Shown here: piece after piece, positions 1 to 5,900 of the stretch
Numbering within the stretch: position 1 is the stretch's first letter
Layout of the letters: each line of letters starts with the position of its first letter
NCBI GenBank assembly: GCA_026394855.1
Contig: JAPLZT010000039.1
Location: forward strand, 1 to 5,900
Direction: 5' to 3'
From: Candidatus Woesebacteria bacterium
GTDB lineage: Bacteria > Patescibacteriota > Microgenomatia > UBA8517
Length of the DNA: 5,900 nt
Program-made: the position numbers and the translations under genes
Notes under the pieces: model-generated
The model's input: only the letters and a program-made list of their open reading frames with translations
Database searches by the model: none
Told to the model about the DNA's origin: nothing

Positions 1-3000
1 TGTATATTTTCTGCCTTTTCTCTTTTCTAACATTTTACCAGCCTGTTTTACAAAACTCTCTGAAGTTCCTAATCGATCTATTTGAAGTCTATTTATCATA
101 TCTTTTCGCTGGGCCATTGTTGTATCCTGAGCCAACTTTTTAAAATATTCCGGCATTGTAGCTACGATTGTCGGATTGTTCCACGCTGCCTGAACCAGTC
201 TACGATTTACTTCCTTAATACGGTCCGAATAAAAAGTTCCCACTTCACAAAGAAGGGCGTAATCTTGATTGTTGGCCCGGCCCACCCTGTCGCTTGTACC
301 AGCTATGTAATCACTAATATCATCGAAATTAGCAAACTCATAAGTGATAATTAGGTTTTTAATCGCATTGGAATCAACTGACCTGCTCCCGTATATCGAA
401 TCAGTGAGAATTAAGAACAATTTTTCGTCTAATGTAGTAACAGATTCCAAATTGATATTCTGCAATCCACCCTTTTCTAAAATCTCGTCTAAAGTTTTAT
501 CAACATTTTCTTGAAGAGCTACTTGAACCTTTTCCTTATCATGATTCAACACGCTCATTTTTTCAGCTACCTCCAAAATTGGTTTTTGTACGCTTTCTTT
601 AACTGAAATATCCAGGGTTTCTCCTTCTTTAACTCGTATTTCACTTTGAGATAAGAGGTCAATTTCGTATCGTGGTTTGATTTTAAACTCGGCTAAATCA
701 CTACTCCTGTCAGGGCAACTTTCATTGCTTTTAAAACTACTCCATTGGCCACTGTTATTGGAATAAACATGTCTTAAAAGATCTTTATAAAACGGCTTTT
801 GTCTCTCCTCTTCGGTAAACGTACCAGAACCGGTCATTTTCTCGGCTAAAGATTGGAGTTGAGCAATATAAACCTTTTTGTGTCCCGCTTCCTTCGCTTC
901 CTTATACCCTTGAATTATTCTCGGAGATATAACTCTAAACTGTCGAGCAAACTCAGGAATAAGCTCTTTATCTGTTGTAGATATTACGTTGGCAGCAAGG
1001 CACTCTTGATATCCCCTAATAAGGGGATCTGCTTTTTGTCCAAACTCTCCTACTATATTGTTCAAGAACCTTAAATCTGCTACATTTTGGAGTAGAGTAT
1101 CGCTGTGGTTGTATATAAATGATCGTGTTTCTTTAAATTTTTTATCCATCAGTGCCTTTGCGTGTTCTGGAAATTGAAACACCAGCTCTGAGTCTACCCT
1201 TTTATCAGCTAAAACCTCGACAACTTCTTGCGATAAGAAATAATCCAGGGCAGAAAAGTTGGATTGGTTATCTAGTACTTTCCTCGCTAACATACTCAAT
1301 CTGTTAATCAATTCAACCGATTCACTAGTAGATTTAAATCTGTATGCCCGGACAGTATCCTTTAATGCATCCCGAAGTTTATCTTGCAAATAAGAGTGGC
1401 TTCCCTGATATGGAGTTGTTTGAGTTGTTTTATCCTCAAGACTCTTGAAAAGAATATCTACCTCTTCAATAGTATTTTTCGTGGCTTCATTAATAGTCCC
1501 GTTTTTTGTCAAAATGTCTAAAATCACACTATTCGGTAATGCTGCGGTAGCTAGATCCATCAGTTTTAGATTGTCAGGCTTACCGTCAATAATAGCGATT
1601 GACAGGTCTTTAATTATTGATTGAGTGTTATTATTGGGTTGTTCCTTCCAATCACCGGATTCCAAAACCGGCCTTATTGTTTTAAGTAGTGGAAAGGTTA
1701 TTTCAGCACTATCCAGACATTGCTTCCAGTCAGGCCGTTTTGCTAGAGTCTCGAGAGTTTTGGTCGCATTTATTGCTGATCCAAGACCATATAGCTCATC
1801 TACTGCAGTCATCAGAACAAGATTCCTTATCGCCTCTGGAGTAGGATAGTAATAAAGTAAACCAATATCTTCCTGATGGGTAAATGATTGGTCTATGATT
1901 GTTGAATAGAACTCTTTGTCTTGCTGCTGAAGCGTTTCGCCAAAAACCTCATTTGCCACTTGTGAAGATTGCATTGCTTGCCATAGACGCATGCATTCAT
2001 AATCTAAGATTGTTGTACGCTGTCCTATTTGAGTTTGTATAGAATTCCCGAGAGCTGTCTGCGGTTCTATAGCATCTCTGACAACTTCCCAAATACGATT
2101 TCTACTAGAGAAAATCACGTTCGATTCTTCCTGATAGTCTTTTAGGTGTGATTCCGCTTCTCTTTCTATGAATTTTATATTTTCAGCTGCTATTTTGGCT
2201 ATAAAAAGCTGGACAATTTCCTTGTCATAGGGGTCATCCAATAGTGGTGCGCAATAAAATCTAAAATTATAGCCTAATCCTGCCTCATAGAAATTCTCCA
2301 GTTTCTCTTCATATGTTTGTTTTTGTTCTTCTGGTTCTTCTCTGTGATTGATACAAGTTTGTAGAGTTGCATAGAAATCTTCTTTTTTGCTGGCCGGAAG
2401 ATCTTTTTCTTCAACAAATTTGTCAACCACCGGAGCAACTACTTGTTGAATGTAAACCCTTCTTAAGTCCGCTGTTATAGTGTCGTCTTGGAAAATATTC
2501 TGCAACAACTCTCCATAATCTTTCCTAATAGCTCTAACTTCATTACCAATTTCGGCATATATTGTTTGCTCTTGTTTCACTAAAACCGGTACCTGCTCAC
2601 TCTTGATTTGGTCATATAGCTGCTGCCTCGTTCTATTTTGAGACTTTAAGTAATCAAGCCTTTCTTGCTTGGCAATTCTTTGATGTCCCAAATACCTTTT
2701 TTCCAATGAAGCAGAAAGTTTTTTAATACCCTTTGCACCCTTTAAATATTCGACCCTGTCATCAACTCCCCACATAATATCGCTTTCTTGTGATAAAGTT
2801 TGTTTTTCCAGTTCTTTCTGCTCAGCATAAACACCCCTTCTTATTTGAGCCGCGGTGCGTAAGGCTTCTCTGCTTTTAGAAATAAACTCGGCTGGAGAAA
2901 TAGATTCTTCTTTTGCTAACGTTCTGAGTTGTTCCAAAACATCTGTCGAGTCAACATGTTTTTCGGGTTCTTGAATTTCAGCTTCAGTTGAATTTTCACC

Positions 3001-3177
3001 TAAAAGTTGTTTCACTTTCTGGACATGAAGCAAGGTATTGGCTCTTACTTCCGCAGACTTTGCAGCTAACTTATTATCTTGTTCGGGCGGTTGTTCTGTT
3101 TGTGGCTTTACTACTGAAGCGGGTAATAATTGATCTTGGACTGTTGTTGGATTAACTTCTATCGTATTTCCTTCCAT
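1..3177 (-). CDS. Large uncharacterised helix-rich protein, C-terminus beyond the window
   Basis: I do not recognise this protein. Read on the minus strand, an ATG at 3177-3175 opens a frame of 1059 codons that reaches position 1 with no stop. It therefore fills more than half the window and is incomplete at the C-terminus. An in-frame TAA at 3195-3193 lies just upstream and no other usual start codon comes between, which fixes the start; there is no Shine-Dalgarno sequence. I see no signal peptide or membrane segment, so a cytoplasmic protein is likely. Residues 1 to about 75 are polar and rich in Q, E and P. Residues about 155-225 are highly charged and could form a coiled coil. The rest looks mainly helical. 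The last 260 residues seem the most structured, with SNNSGQW (near 804), CPDR (near 820), IKPRYEIDLL (near 830), GRANNQDYALLCE (near 965) and NRRLVQAAWNNP (near 990). No nucleotide-binding, nuclease or protease motif is evident. It is divergent from the CapA-like gene, with 91 bp between. Confidence 0.88.
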   Translation of the reverse strand, partial: MEGNTIEVNPTTVQDQLLPASVVKPQTEQPPEQDNKLAAKSAEVRANTLLHVQKVKQLLGENSTEAEIQEPEKHVDSTDVLEQLRTLAKEESISPAEFISKSREALRTAAQIRRGVYAEQKELEKQTLSQESDIMWGVDDRVEYLKGAKGIKKLSASLEKRYLGHQRIAKQERLDYLKSQNRTRQQLYDQIKSEQVPVLVKQEQTIYAEIGNEVRAIRKDYGELLQNIFQDDTITADLRRVYIQQVVAPVVDKFVEEKDLPASKKEDFYATLQTCINHREEPEEQKQTYEEKLENFYEAGLGYNFRFYCAPLLDDPYDKEIVQLFIAKIAAENIKFIEREAESHLKDYQEESNVIFSSRNRIWEVVRDAIEPQTALGNSIQTQIGQRTTILDYECMRLWQAMQSSQVANEVFGETLQQQDKEFYSTIIDQSFTHQEDIGLLYYYPTPEAIRNLVLMTAVDELYGLGSAINATKTLETLAKRPDWKQCLDSAEITFPLLKTIRPVLESGDWKEQPNNNTQSIIKDLSIAIIDGKPDNLKLMDLATAALPNSVILDILTKNGTINEATKNTIEEVDILFKSLEDKTTQTTPYQGSHSYLQDKLRDALKDTVRAYRFKSTSESVELINRLSMLARKVLDNQSNFSALDYFLSQEVVEVLADKRVDSELVFQFPEHAKALMDKKFKETRSFIYNHSDTLLQNVADLRFLNNIVGEFGQKADPLIRGYQECLAANVISTTDKELIPEFARQFRVISPRIIQGYKEAKEAGHKKVYIAQLQSLAEKMTGSGTFTEEERQKPFYKDLLRHVYSNNSGQWSSFKSNESCPDRSSDLAEFKIKPRYEIDLLSQSEIRVKEGETLDISVKESVQKPILEVAEKMSVLNHDKEKVQVALQENVDKTLDEILEKGGLQNINLESVTTLDEKLFLILTDSIYGSRSVDSNAIKNLIITYEFANFDDISDYIAGTSDRVGRANNQDYALLCEVGTFYSDRIKEVNRRLVQAAWNNPTIVATMPEYFKKLAQDTTMAQRKDMINRLQIDRLGTSESFVKQAGKMLEKRKGRKYT

Positions 3178-3182
3178 AACTA

Positions 3183-3199
3183 TATGTAAAGTTTACATA
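3183..3199. promoter_or_regulatory. Perfect 17-bp palindrome, candidate operator
   Basis: TATGTAAAGTTTACATA has two 8-bp arms that are perfect inverted copies around a single central G. It ends 5 bp before the ATG of the minus-strand gene, where a ribosome binding site would normally lie, and within the divergent intergenic region. Its size and symmetry suit a dimeric helix-turn-helix repressor, which would block transcription of the large minus-strand gene. An AT-rich palindrome can also occur by chance, and no regulator gene is visible in the window. Confidence 0.4.
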
Positions 3200-3213
3200 A
3201 TTCCAAAGGTAAA

Positions 3214-3241
3214 TGTATATCTAATAGAAAAAACTTGGGAA
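3214..3241 (-). promoter_or_regulatory. Weak candidate promoter for the large minus-strand gene
   Basis: On the minus strand, TTCCCA (3241-3236) and TATACA (3219-3214) are separated by 16 bp and match the sigma-70 -35 and -10 consensus at four of six positions each. Transcription would begin near 3207, giving a leader of about 30 nt that contains the 17-bp palindrome. The region is AT-rich, so such matches are easy to find; this is a tentative placement. Confidence 0.25.
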
Positions 3242-3254
3242 TATAAGTAAGCTG

Positions 3255-3260
3255 TATAAT
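3255..3260 (+). promoter_or_regulatory. Consensus -10 box (TATAAT) for the CapA-like operon
   Basis: A perfect TATAAT sits 8 bp before the GTG start at 3269. The usual distance to the first transcribed base puts transcription start at about 3267-3269, so the message would be leaderless or nearly so. The -35 element is poor: TTGGGA at 3235-3240 is only 14 bp away, and the properly spaced hexamer does not match the consensus. The box also contains an in-frame TAA (3257-3259), which limits how far upstream the coding region can reach. Confidence 0.5.
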
Positions 3261-3268
3261 CTATTTTA

Positions 3269-4126
3269 GTGAACATAATTTCAGTATTATTAGTTTCTTT
3301 GGCTACGTTTGTAAACTTCGGTTTGTTTAATGTTGTTAAACAAACATCTTTGATTTTTACCGGAGATGTAATGCTGGGAAGAAGTGTAATGACCAAAAGT
3401 TTAAAAATTAATAACCTTAATTATCCTTTTATGAATGTTGCAAATATCTTAAGAAGTGCAGATATTGTTTTTTCTAATTTGGAAAACCCGATTATTGATA
3501 ATTGTCCGTATGGTGATTCCGGTTTTAAGTTCTGTGCTGATCCTAAAATGATTGAAGGACTTAAATATGCGGGTGTCGATATTGTAAATTTGGCCAATAA
3601 TCATATTTTAAATTACGGAAAAGAGGGTTTAATTCAAACAAAGAAATATTTGGACTTAAACGGAATTAAATGGGTGGGTGATGGAAATTTGGTGATTATA
3701 GAAAAGAATAAAACAAAATTCGGATTTTTGGGATTTAATTTTGTTACGGTCAGACCGCAAGATAAAGATTTGGATTTGATTAGAAATTCTAAAACAAAGG
3801 TAGATATCTTGATTGTGTCTGTTCATTGGGGAGAAGAATATAAATCTAAAGCAAACTCGAATCAAAAATTAATAGCAAGGCAGTTATCTGAAGCAGGGGC
3901 GGATTATCTTATTGGACACCATCCTCATTGGATTCAAGATATGGAAATGGTGGGAAGTACCAAAGTTTATTATTCTTTGGGAAATTTTGTCTTTGATCAA
4001 ATGTGGAGCGAAGAAACAAAGAAGGGATTATCTGTAAACTTAATATTTAAAGGAAAAAAACTTGAGAAAGAAAATCTGCTTAAATTATATATGGGTAACT
4101 TTGCTCAGCCAAAATGGGTAAATTAG
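3269..4126 (+). CDS. CapA/PgsA-family metallophosphatase-fold protein (capsule/poly-gamma-glutamate synthesis type)
   Basis: This 285-residue protein belongs to the CapA family (PGA_cap), calcineurin-like metallophosphatase-fold proteins linked in some bacteria to poly-gamma-glutamate capsule synthesis and export. Motifs in order are TGDVMLGR (residues 31-38, metal-ligand Asp33), SNLENPI (69-75), NLANNHILNYG (107-117), SVHWGEEY (184-191) and GHHPHWIQ (216-223), followed by YYSLGNFVFDQ (234-244). All the expected Asp, Asn and His ligands are present, so it is probably active. Residues 3-20 are hydrophobic and may be a signal anchor, although no Lys or Arg precedes them. The GTG at 3269 is the only usual start between an upstream stop (3257-3259) and the first motif; a TTG at codon 28 would remove the anchor. 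The stop is TAG, and the next gene follows after 20 bp. The family is clear; the substrate is not, since no capB, capC or polymer synthase gene lies nearby. Confidence 0.88.
   Translation: MNIISVLLVSLATFVNFGLFNVVKQTSLIFTGDVMLGRSVMTKSLKINNLNYPFMNVANILRSADIVFSNLENPIIDNCPYGDSGFKFCADPKMIEGLKYAGVDIVNLANNHILNYGKEGLIQTKKYLDLNGIKWVGDGNLVIIEKNKTKFGFLGFNFVTVRPQDKDLDLIRNSKTKVDILIVSVHWGEEYKSKANSNQKLIARQLSEAGADYLIGHHPHWIQDMEMVGSTKVYYSLGNFVFDQMWSEETKKGLSVNLIFKGKKLEKENLLKLYMGNFAQPKWVN
3321..3345 (+). repeat. Perfect 10-bp inverted repeat (hairpin) inside the start of the CapA-like gene
   Basis: GTTTGTTTAA (3321-3330) and TTAAACAAAC (3336-3345) are exact reverse complements around a 5-nt loop, TGTTG. The hairpin lies 52 nt into the coding region, within codons 18-26, between the hydrophobic N-terminus and the first metal motif. 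It has no following T-run and is weak in G and C, so it is not an intrinsic terminator. It could affect early translation or be bound as DNA, or it could be chance. Confidence 0.45.
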
Positions 4127-4146
4127 ATGCTACACTTAAGTAAAGT

Positions 4147-5193
4147 ATGGATACTGCCCAGAGTGATATAACTAAACTTGGTGAGATTGTCAAAGGAACT
4201 CCAATTCCACCCAAACTTCAGGAAGAAGTTTTAACCAGACTTGATCAATTGGGGGAACTTACACAGTCTCCTACTTTTTTACCGGAATTTGACAGGATTA
4301 GAAAATATATTGATTGGATAACCACACTCCCGTGGAACGGGCGAACTCAAGATAATCTGGATCTGGTAAACGCAAGGACAGTTTTGGATAAAAACCATTT
4401 TGGACTATCTGAGATAAAAGAAAGAATTCTGGAATATATTTCTGTCATGAAGTTAAAAAAGGAAAAGGGGGAAGAAAAAGAAATATTTAGAGCTCCAATT
4501 CTTTGCTTTGTAGGACTTGTAGGAACCGGAAAAACCACGATTGCTTCATCAATTGCGGAAAGTTTAGGAAGAAAGTTTTTTAGAATTCCTTTTGGAGGAA
4601 TGGGGGATTCTTTTGATCTTAGAGGGCAATCCCGAATGCATGCAGAAAGCGAACCCGGAAAAATTATTAAAGCATTAAGAACAGTGGGATCAAGGAATCC
4701 GGTTATTCTTCTTGATGAAATAGATAGAGTAACGGATCAGGGAAGGGCATCTATTATGGGAGTGTTGATTGAACTTTTAGACCCTGAACAGAACCATAAT
4801 TTTACGGATCATTATATTGATTATCCATTTGATCTTTCGGAAGTTTTATTTATTGCAACAGCAAATAATACAACAGCTATTTCAACTGCCGTACTAGATA
4901 GGCTTGAACCAATTAGTATGCCTTCATATAGCGATATGGAAAAAATTACAATTGGGGAAAGATATGTTTTACCTCGAGCAATTAAAGTTGCGGGGATTCC
5001 TGAAGGGGCCCTTCAGATAGACGAAAACGTCTGGCCGAATATTGTAAGACCCTTAGGTTATGATGCGGGAATAAGAACTTTGGAAAGAACGATCGATGGA
5101 ATCGTAAGAAAAGTTGCAAGAATGATTGTTGAAAAGAAAGGAACTTCGTTTAAGATAACACCAACAAATATAAAAGAGTTCCTGCCCCAATAA
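4147..5193 (+). CDS. Lon-type AAA+ ATPase module without protease domain
   Basis: The 348-residue protein aligns by eye to the central part of Lon protease. Residues 1-65 match the helical stretch before the ATPase and end in the family's YIDWITTLPW (54-63). Walker A is GLVGTGKTT (123-131, Lys129), Walker B is ILLDEIDR (187-194, Asp190 and Glu191), sensor 1 is Asn240 in FIATANN, the probable arginine finger is Arg252 in LDRLEPI, and sensor 2 is Arg310 in YDAGIRTLER. The small alpha domain ends at the stop. The Lon N-terminal substrate-binding (LAN) domain and the C-terminal S16 Ser-Lys protease domain are absent; full Lon is about 780 residues. ATP hydrolysis should be intact. The pore-loop segment, usually RTYIG in Lon, reads RMHAE (163-167), so the substrate-gripping Tyr is lost. 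It probably remodels or holds proteins, or serves a partner protease in trans. It starts 20 bp after the CapA-like gene and stops 3 bp before the next. Confidence 0.88.
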   Translation: MDTAQSDITKLGEIVKGTPIPPKLQEEVLTRLDQLGELTQSPTFLPEFDRIRKYIDWITTLPWNGRTQDNLDLVNARTVLDKNHFGLSEIKERILEYISVMKLKKEKGEEKEIFRAPILCFVGLVGTGKTTIASSIAESLGRKFFRIPFGGMGDSFDLRGQSRMHAESEPGKIIKALRTVGSRNPVILLDEIDRVTDQGRASIMGVLIELLDPEQNHNFTDHYIDYPFDLSEVLFIATANNTTAISTAVLDRLEPISMPSYSDMEKITIGERYVLPRAIKVAGIPEGALQIDENVWPNIVRPLGYDAGIRTLERTIDGIVRKVARMIVEKKGTSFKITPTNIKEFLPQ

Positions 5194-5196
5194 ATA

Positions 5197-5581
5197 ATGA
5201 AAATTGTTGTAATTGGAGATTCGCACGGAAACATTGCCAACCTAAAACTCGTGGCGGGATTTGCCAAGAAAATAAAGGCGGACGGATTAATTCATTGTGG
5301 CGATTGGGATAACTTACAGGCAGTTAAAATAATTTATTCCTGTAAAATTCCGATTTATGGAGTTTTAGGCAACGCGGATATAGATCCGAAAATGGCAAAA
5401 ATAGTTAATGGTCAATGGTTAAAGATTGATTTAGAAAATTTTTTGTGGTCATAGACATTTTAAATCCGAAAGAATTATTGACGGAGTTAAAGTTGTCTCT
5501 CCGGGGGCACTTCATTCGATTGAACCATCATTTGCTGTTTACGACACAGGTACAAATGGAGTAGAATTTTTTGATTTGTAA
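5197..5581 (+). pseudogene. Broken YfcE/MJ0936-like metallophosphoesterase (frameshift and apparent internal loss)
   Basis: The first frame (5197-5454, 85 codons) begins like a small calcineurin-type phosphodiesterase: GDSHGN (residues 7-12, ligands Asp8 and His10), HCGDWD (33-38, Asp36) and GVLGNAD (55-61, Asn59). It then stops at TAG (5452-5454) straight after a run of six T (5439-5444). The missing end appears in the +1 frame: CGHRHFKSERIIDG, then VVSPGALHSIEPSFAVYD and a TAA at 5579-5581. This corresponds to the family's usual GHTH...NPGS...PS[FY]AV ending. Removing one T would restore a 127-residue protein. That is still about 25-35 residues shorter than the family norm and lacks the block between GN.D and GHxH, which normally supplies another metal-binding His. 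One deletion at the T-run, not a multiple of three, would explain both faults; so would an assembly error. The start lies 3 bp after the AAA+ gene and the remnant ends 2 bp before the glycosylase gene. Confidence 0.75.
5435..5445 (+). other. Frame-change site in the metallophosphoesterase gene
   Basis: AAAATTTTTTG is where the reading frame must move forward by one base to join the N-terminal motifs to the C-terminal motifs. The homopolymer pair is a typical place for slippage, for a deletion junction or for a base-call error. No stimulatory hairpin or pseudoknot was seen immediately after it, so programmed frameshifting is not favoured. Confidence 0.5.
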
Positions 5582-5583
5582 AT

Positions 5584-5900
5584 ATGGATAAAAAAGAAGA
5601 ACTGTTAAAGATTAAACAGGATATGGAGAATGACAAAAATCTTCCTCTTGTTGCAAAACCTGAAGACGTAATTCCCGGAGATGGAAATTGCAATTCCGAA
5701 ATTGTTTTTATTGGAGAAGCTGGGGGTTATCATGAGATGGTTCAAAGAAAACCTTTTGTGGGAAATGCCGGAATTTTATTAAATAAACTTCTTGCATCAA
5801 TTCATTTACCCCGCGAGAGTGTTTATATTACCAACATGGTTAAAACCCGGCCTCCGGAAAATAGAGACCCGCTACCCGAAGAATTGGAAGCTTACAGCAG
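5584..5900 (+). CDS. Uracil-DNA glycosylase superfamily protein, family-4-like, lacking Fe-S cysteines (C-terminus beyond the window)
   Basis: The 105 residues in the window follow the order of family-4 uracil-DNA glycosylases, which cut uracil out of DNA to start base-excision repair: VIPGDG (29-34), FIGEAGGYHE (42-51, family GEAPGxxE), KPFVGNAGILLNKLL (56-70), YITNMVKTRPPENRDP (81-96) and EELEAY (99-104). The fold and uracil-pocket motifs are therefore clear. Family 4 normally binds a 4Fe-4S cluster through an N-terminal CxxC pair, a Cys in the KCRPP motif and a Cys 16 residues later. Here residues 1-35 have no Cys, and the other two sites are Thr88 and Tyr104. The motif-A Pro is Gly47. The catalytic HPS-type motif near the C-terminus is outside the window, so activity cannot be judged. 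The ATG lies 2 bp after the phosphoesterase remnant's stop, with no Shine-Dalgarno sequence. Superfamily membership is near certain; enzymatic class less so. Confidence 0.85.
   Translation, partial: MDKKEELLKIKQDMENDKNLPLVAKPEDVIPGDGNCNSEIVFIGEAGGYHEMVQRKPFVGNAGILLNKLLASIHLPRESVYITNMVKTRPPENRDPLPEELEAYS

Noticed and set aside
82..354. Plus-strand open frame of 90 codons
   Set aside because: It lies wholly inside and antisense to the long minus-strand frame. Its product is low in recognisable motifs and looks like a frame shadow, as do similar plus-strand frames at 853-1074 and 1625-1849.
1011..1028. Hairpin ATCCCCT-AATA-AGGGGAT with a T5 run a few bases later on the plus strand
   Set aside because: It resembles an intrinsic terminator but lies in the middle of the large minus-strand coding region. 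The T-run is offset by several bases and no plus-strand gene ends there. Chance within codons is the simpler explanation.
3193..3396. Minus-strand open frame of 67 codons overlapping the CapA-like gene start
   Set aside because: It overlaps the divergent promoter region and a well-supported gene on the other strand, and its product shows no family features.
3656..3865. Minus-strand open frame of 69 codons
   Set aside because: Antisense to the conserved core of the CapA-like gene. The same holds for the minus-strand frames at 4347-4538, 5058-5267 and 5487-5693 over their respective plus-strand genes.
4134..4141. ACTTAAGT palindrome between the CapA-like and AAA+ genes
   Set aside because: Only 8 bp long in an AT-rich 20-bp gap within an operon; too short to distinguish from chance.
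5435..5460. Programmed ribosomal frameshift in the metallophosphoesterase gene
   Set aside because: The T-run is suggestive, but no downstream stimulatory structure is visible, the required shift is +1, and the joined product would still lack a conserved internal block. Mutation or assembly error fits better.

Overview
The window is AT-rich and gene-dense. It looks like a bacterial chromosome fragment, possibly from a candidate-phylum (CPR/Patescibacteria, Microgenomates-like) organism. That placement is inferred from three things: short intergenic gaps, no recognisable Shine-Dalgarno sequence before any gene, and divergent versions of common families (a protease-less Lon-type AAA+ protein and a family-4-like uracil-DNA glycosylase without its Fe-S cysteines). 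There is no rRNA or marker gene to prove it. The standard genetic code fits every reading frame.

Layout: (1) Positions 1-3177, minus strand, hold one continuous frame of 1059 codons. It starts at an ATG at 3177 and runs off the left edge without a stop. It encodes a large, soluble-looking, helix-rich protein that I do not recognise. (2) Positions 3178-3268 are a 91-bp divergent intergenic region. It carries a perfect 17-bp palindrome just before the minus-strand start and a perfect TATAAT box about 10 bp before the plus-strand start. (3) Positions 3269-5900, plus strand, look like a single operon with gaps of 20, 3 and 2 bp. The genes are a CapA/PgsA-type metallophosphatase-fold protein (285 aa), a stand-alone Lon-type AAA+ ATPase module without the protease domain (348 aa), a YfcE/MJ0936-like metallophosphoesterase broken by a frameshift and apparent internal loss, and the first 105 residues of a uracil-DNA glycosylase superfamily protein that continues past the right edge.

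How the genes work together is not obvious. The plus-strand operon mixes a probable surface-polymer/envelope protein, a protein-remodelling ATPase, a damaged small phosphoesterase and a DNA-repair enzyme. It is more likely a housekeeping string typical of reduced genomes than one dedicated system. The points most worth a second look are the large orphan protein, the protease-less Lon with an altered pore loop, the glycosylase lacking all four cluster ligands seen in its family, the broken phosphoesterase, and the apparently leaderless GTG start of the CapA-like gene. No RNA genes, CRISPR array, insertion sequence or convincing terminator was seen.
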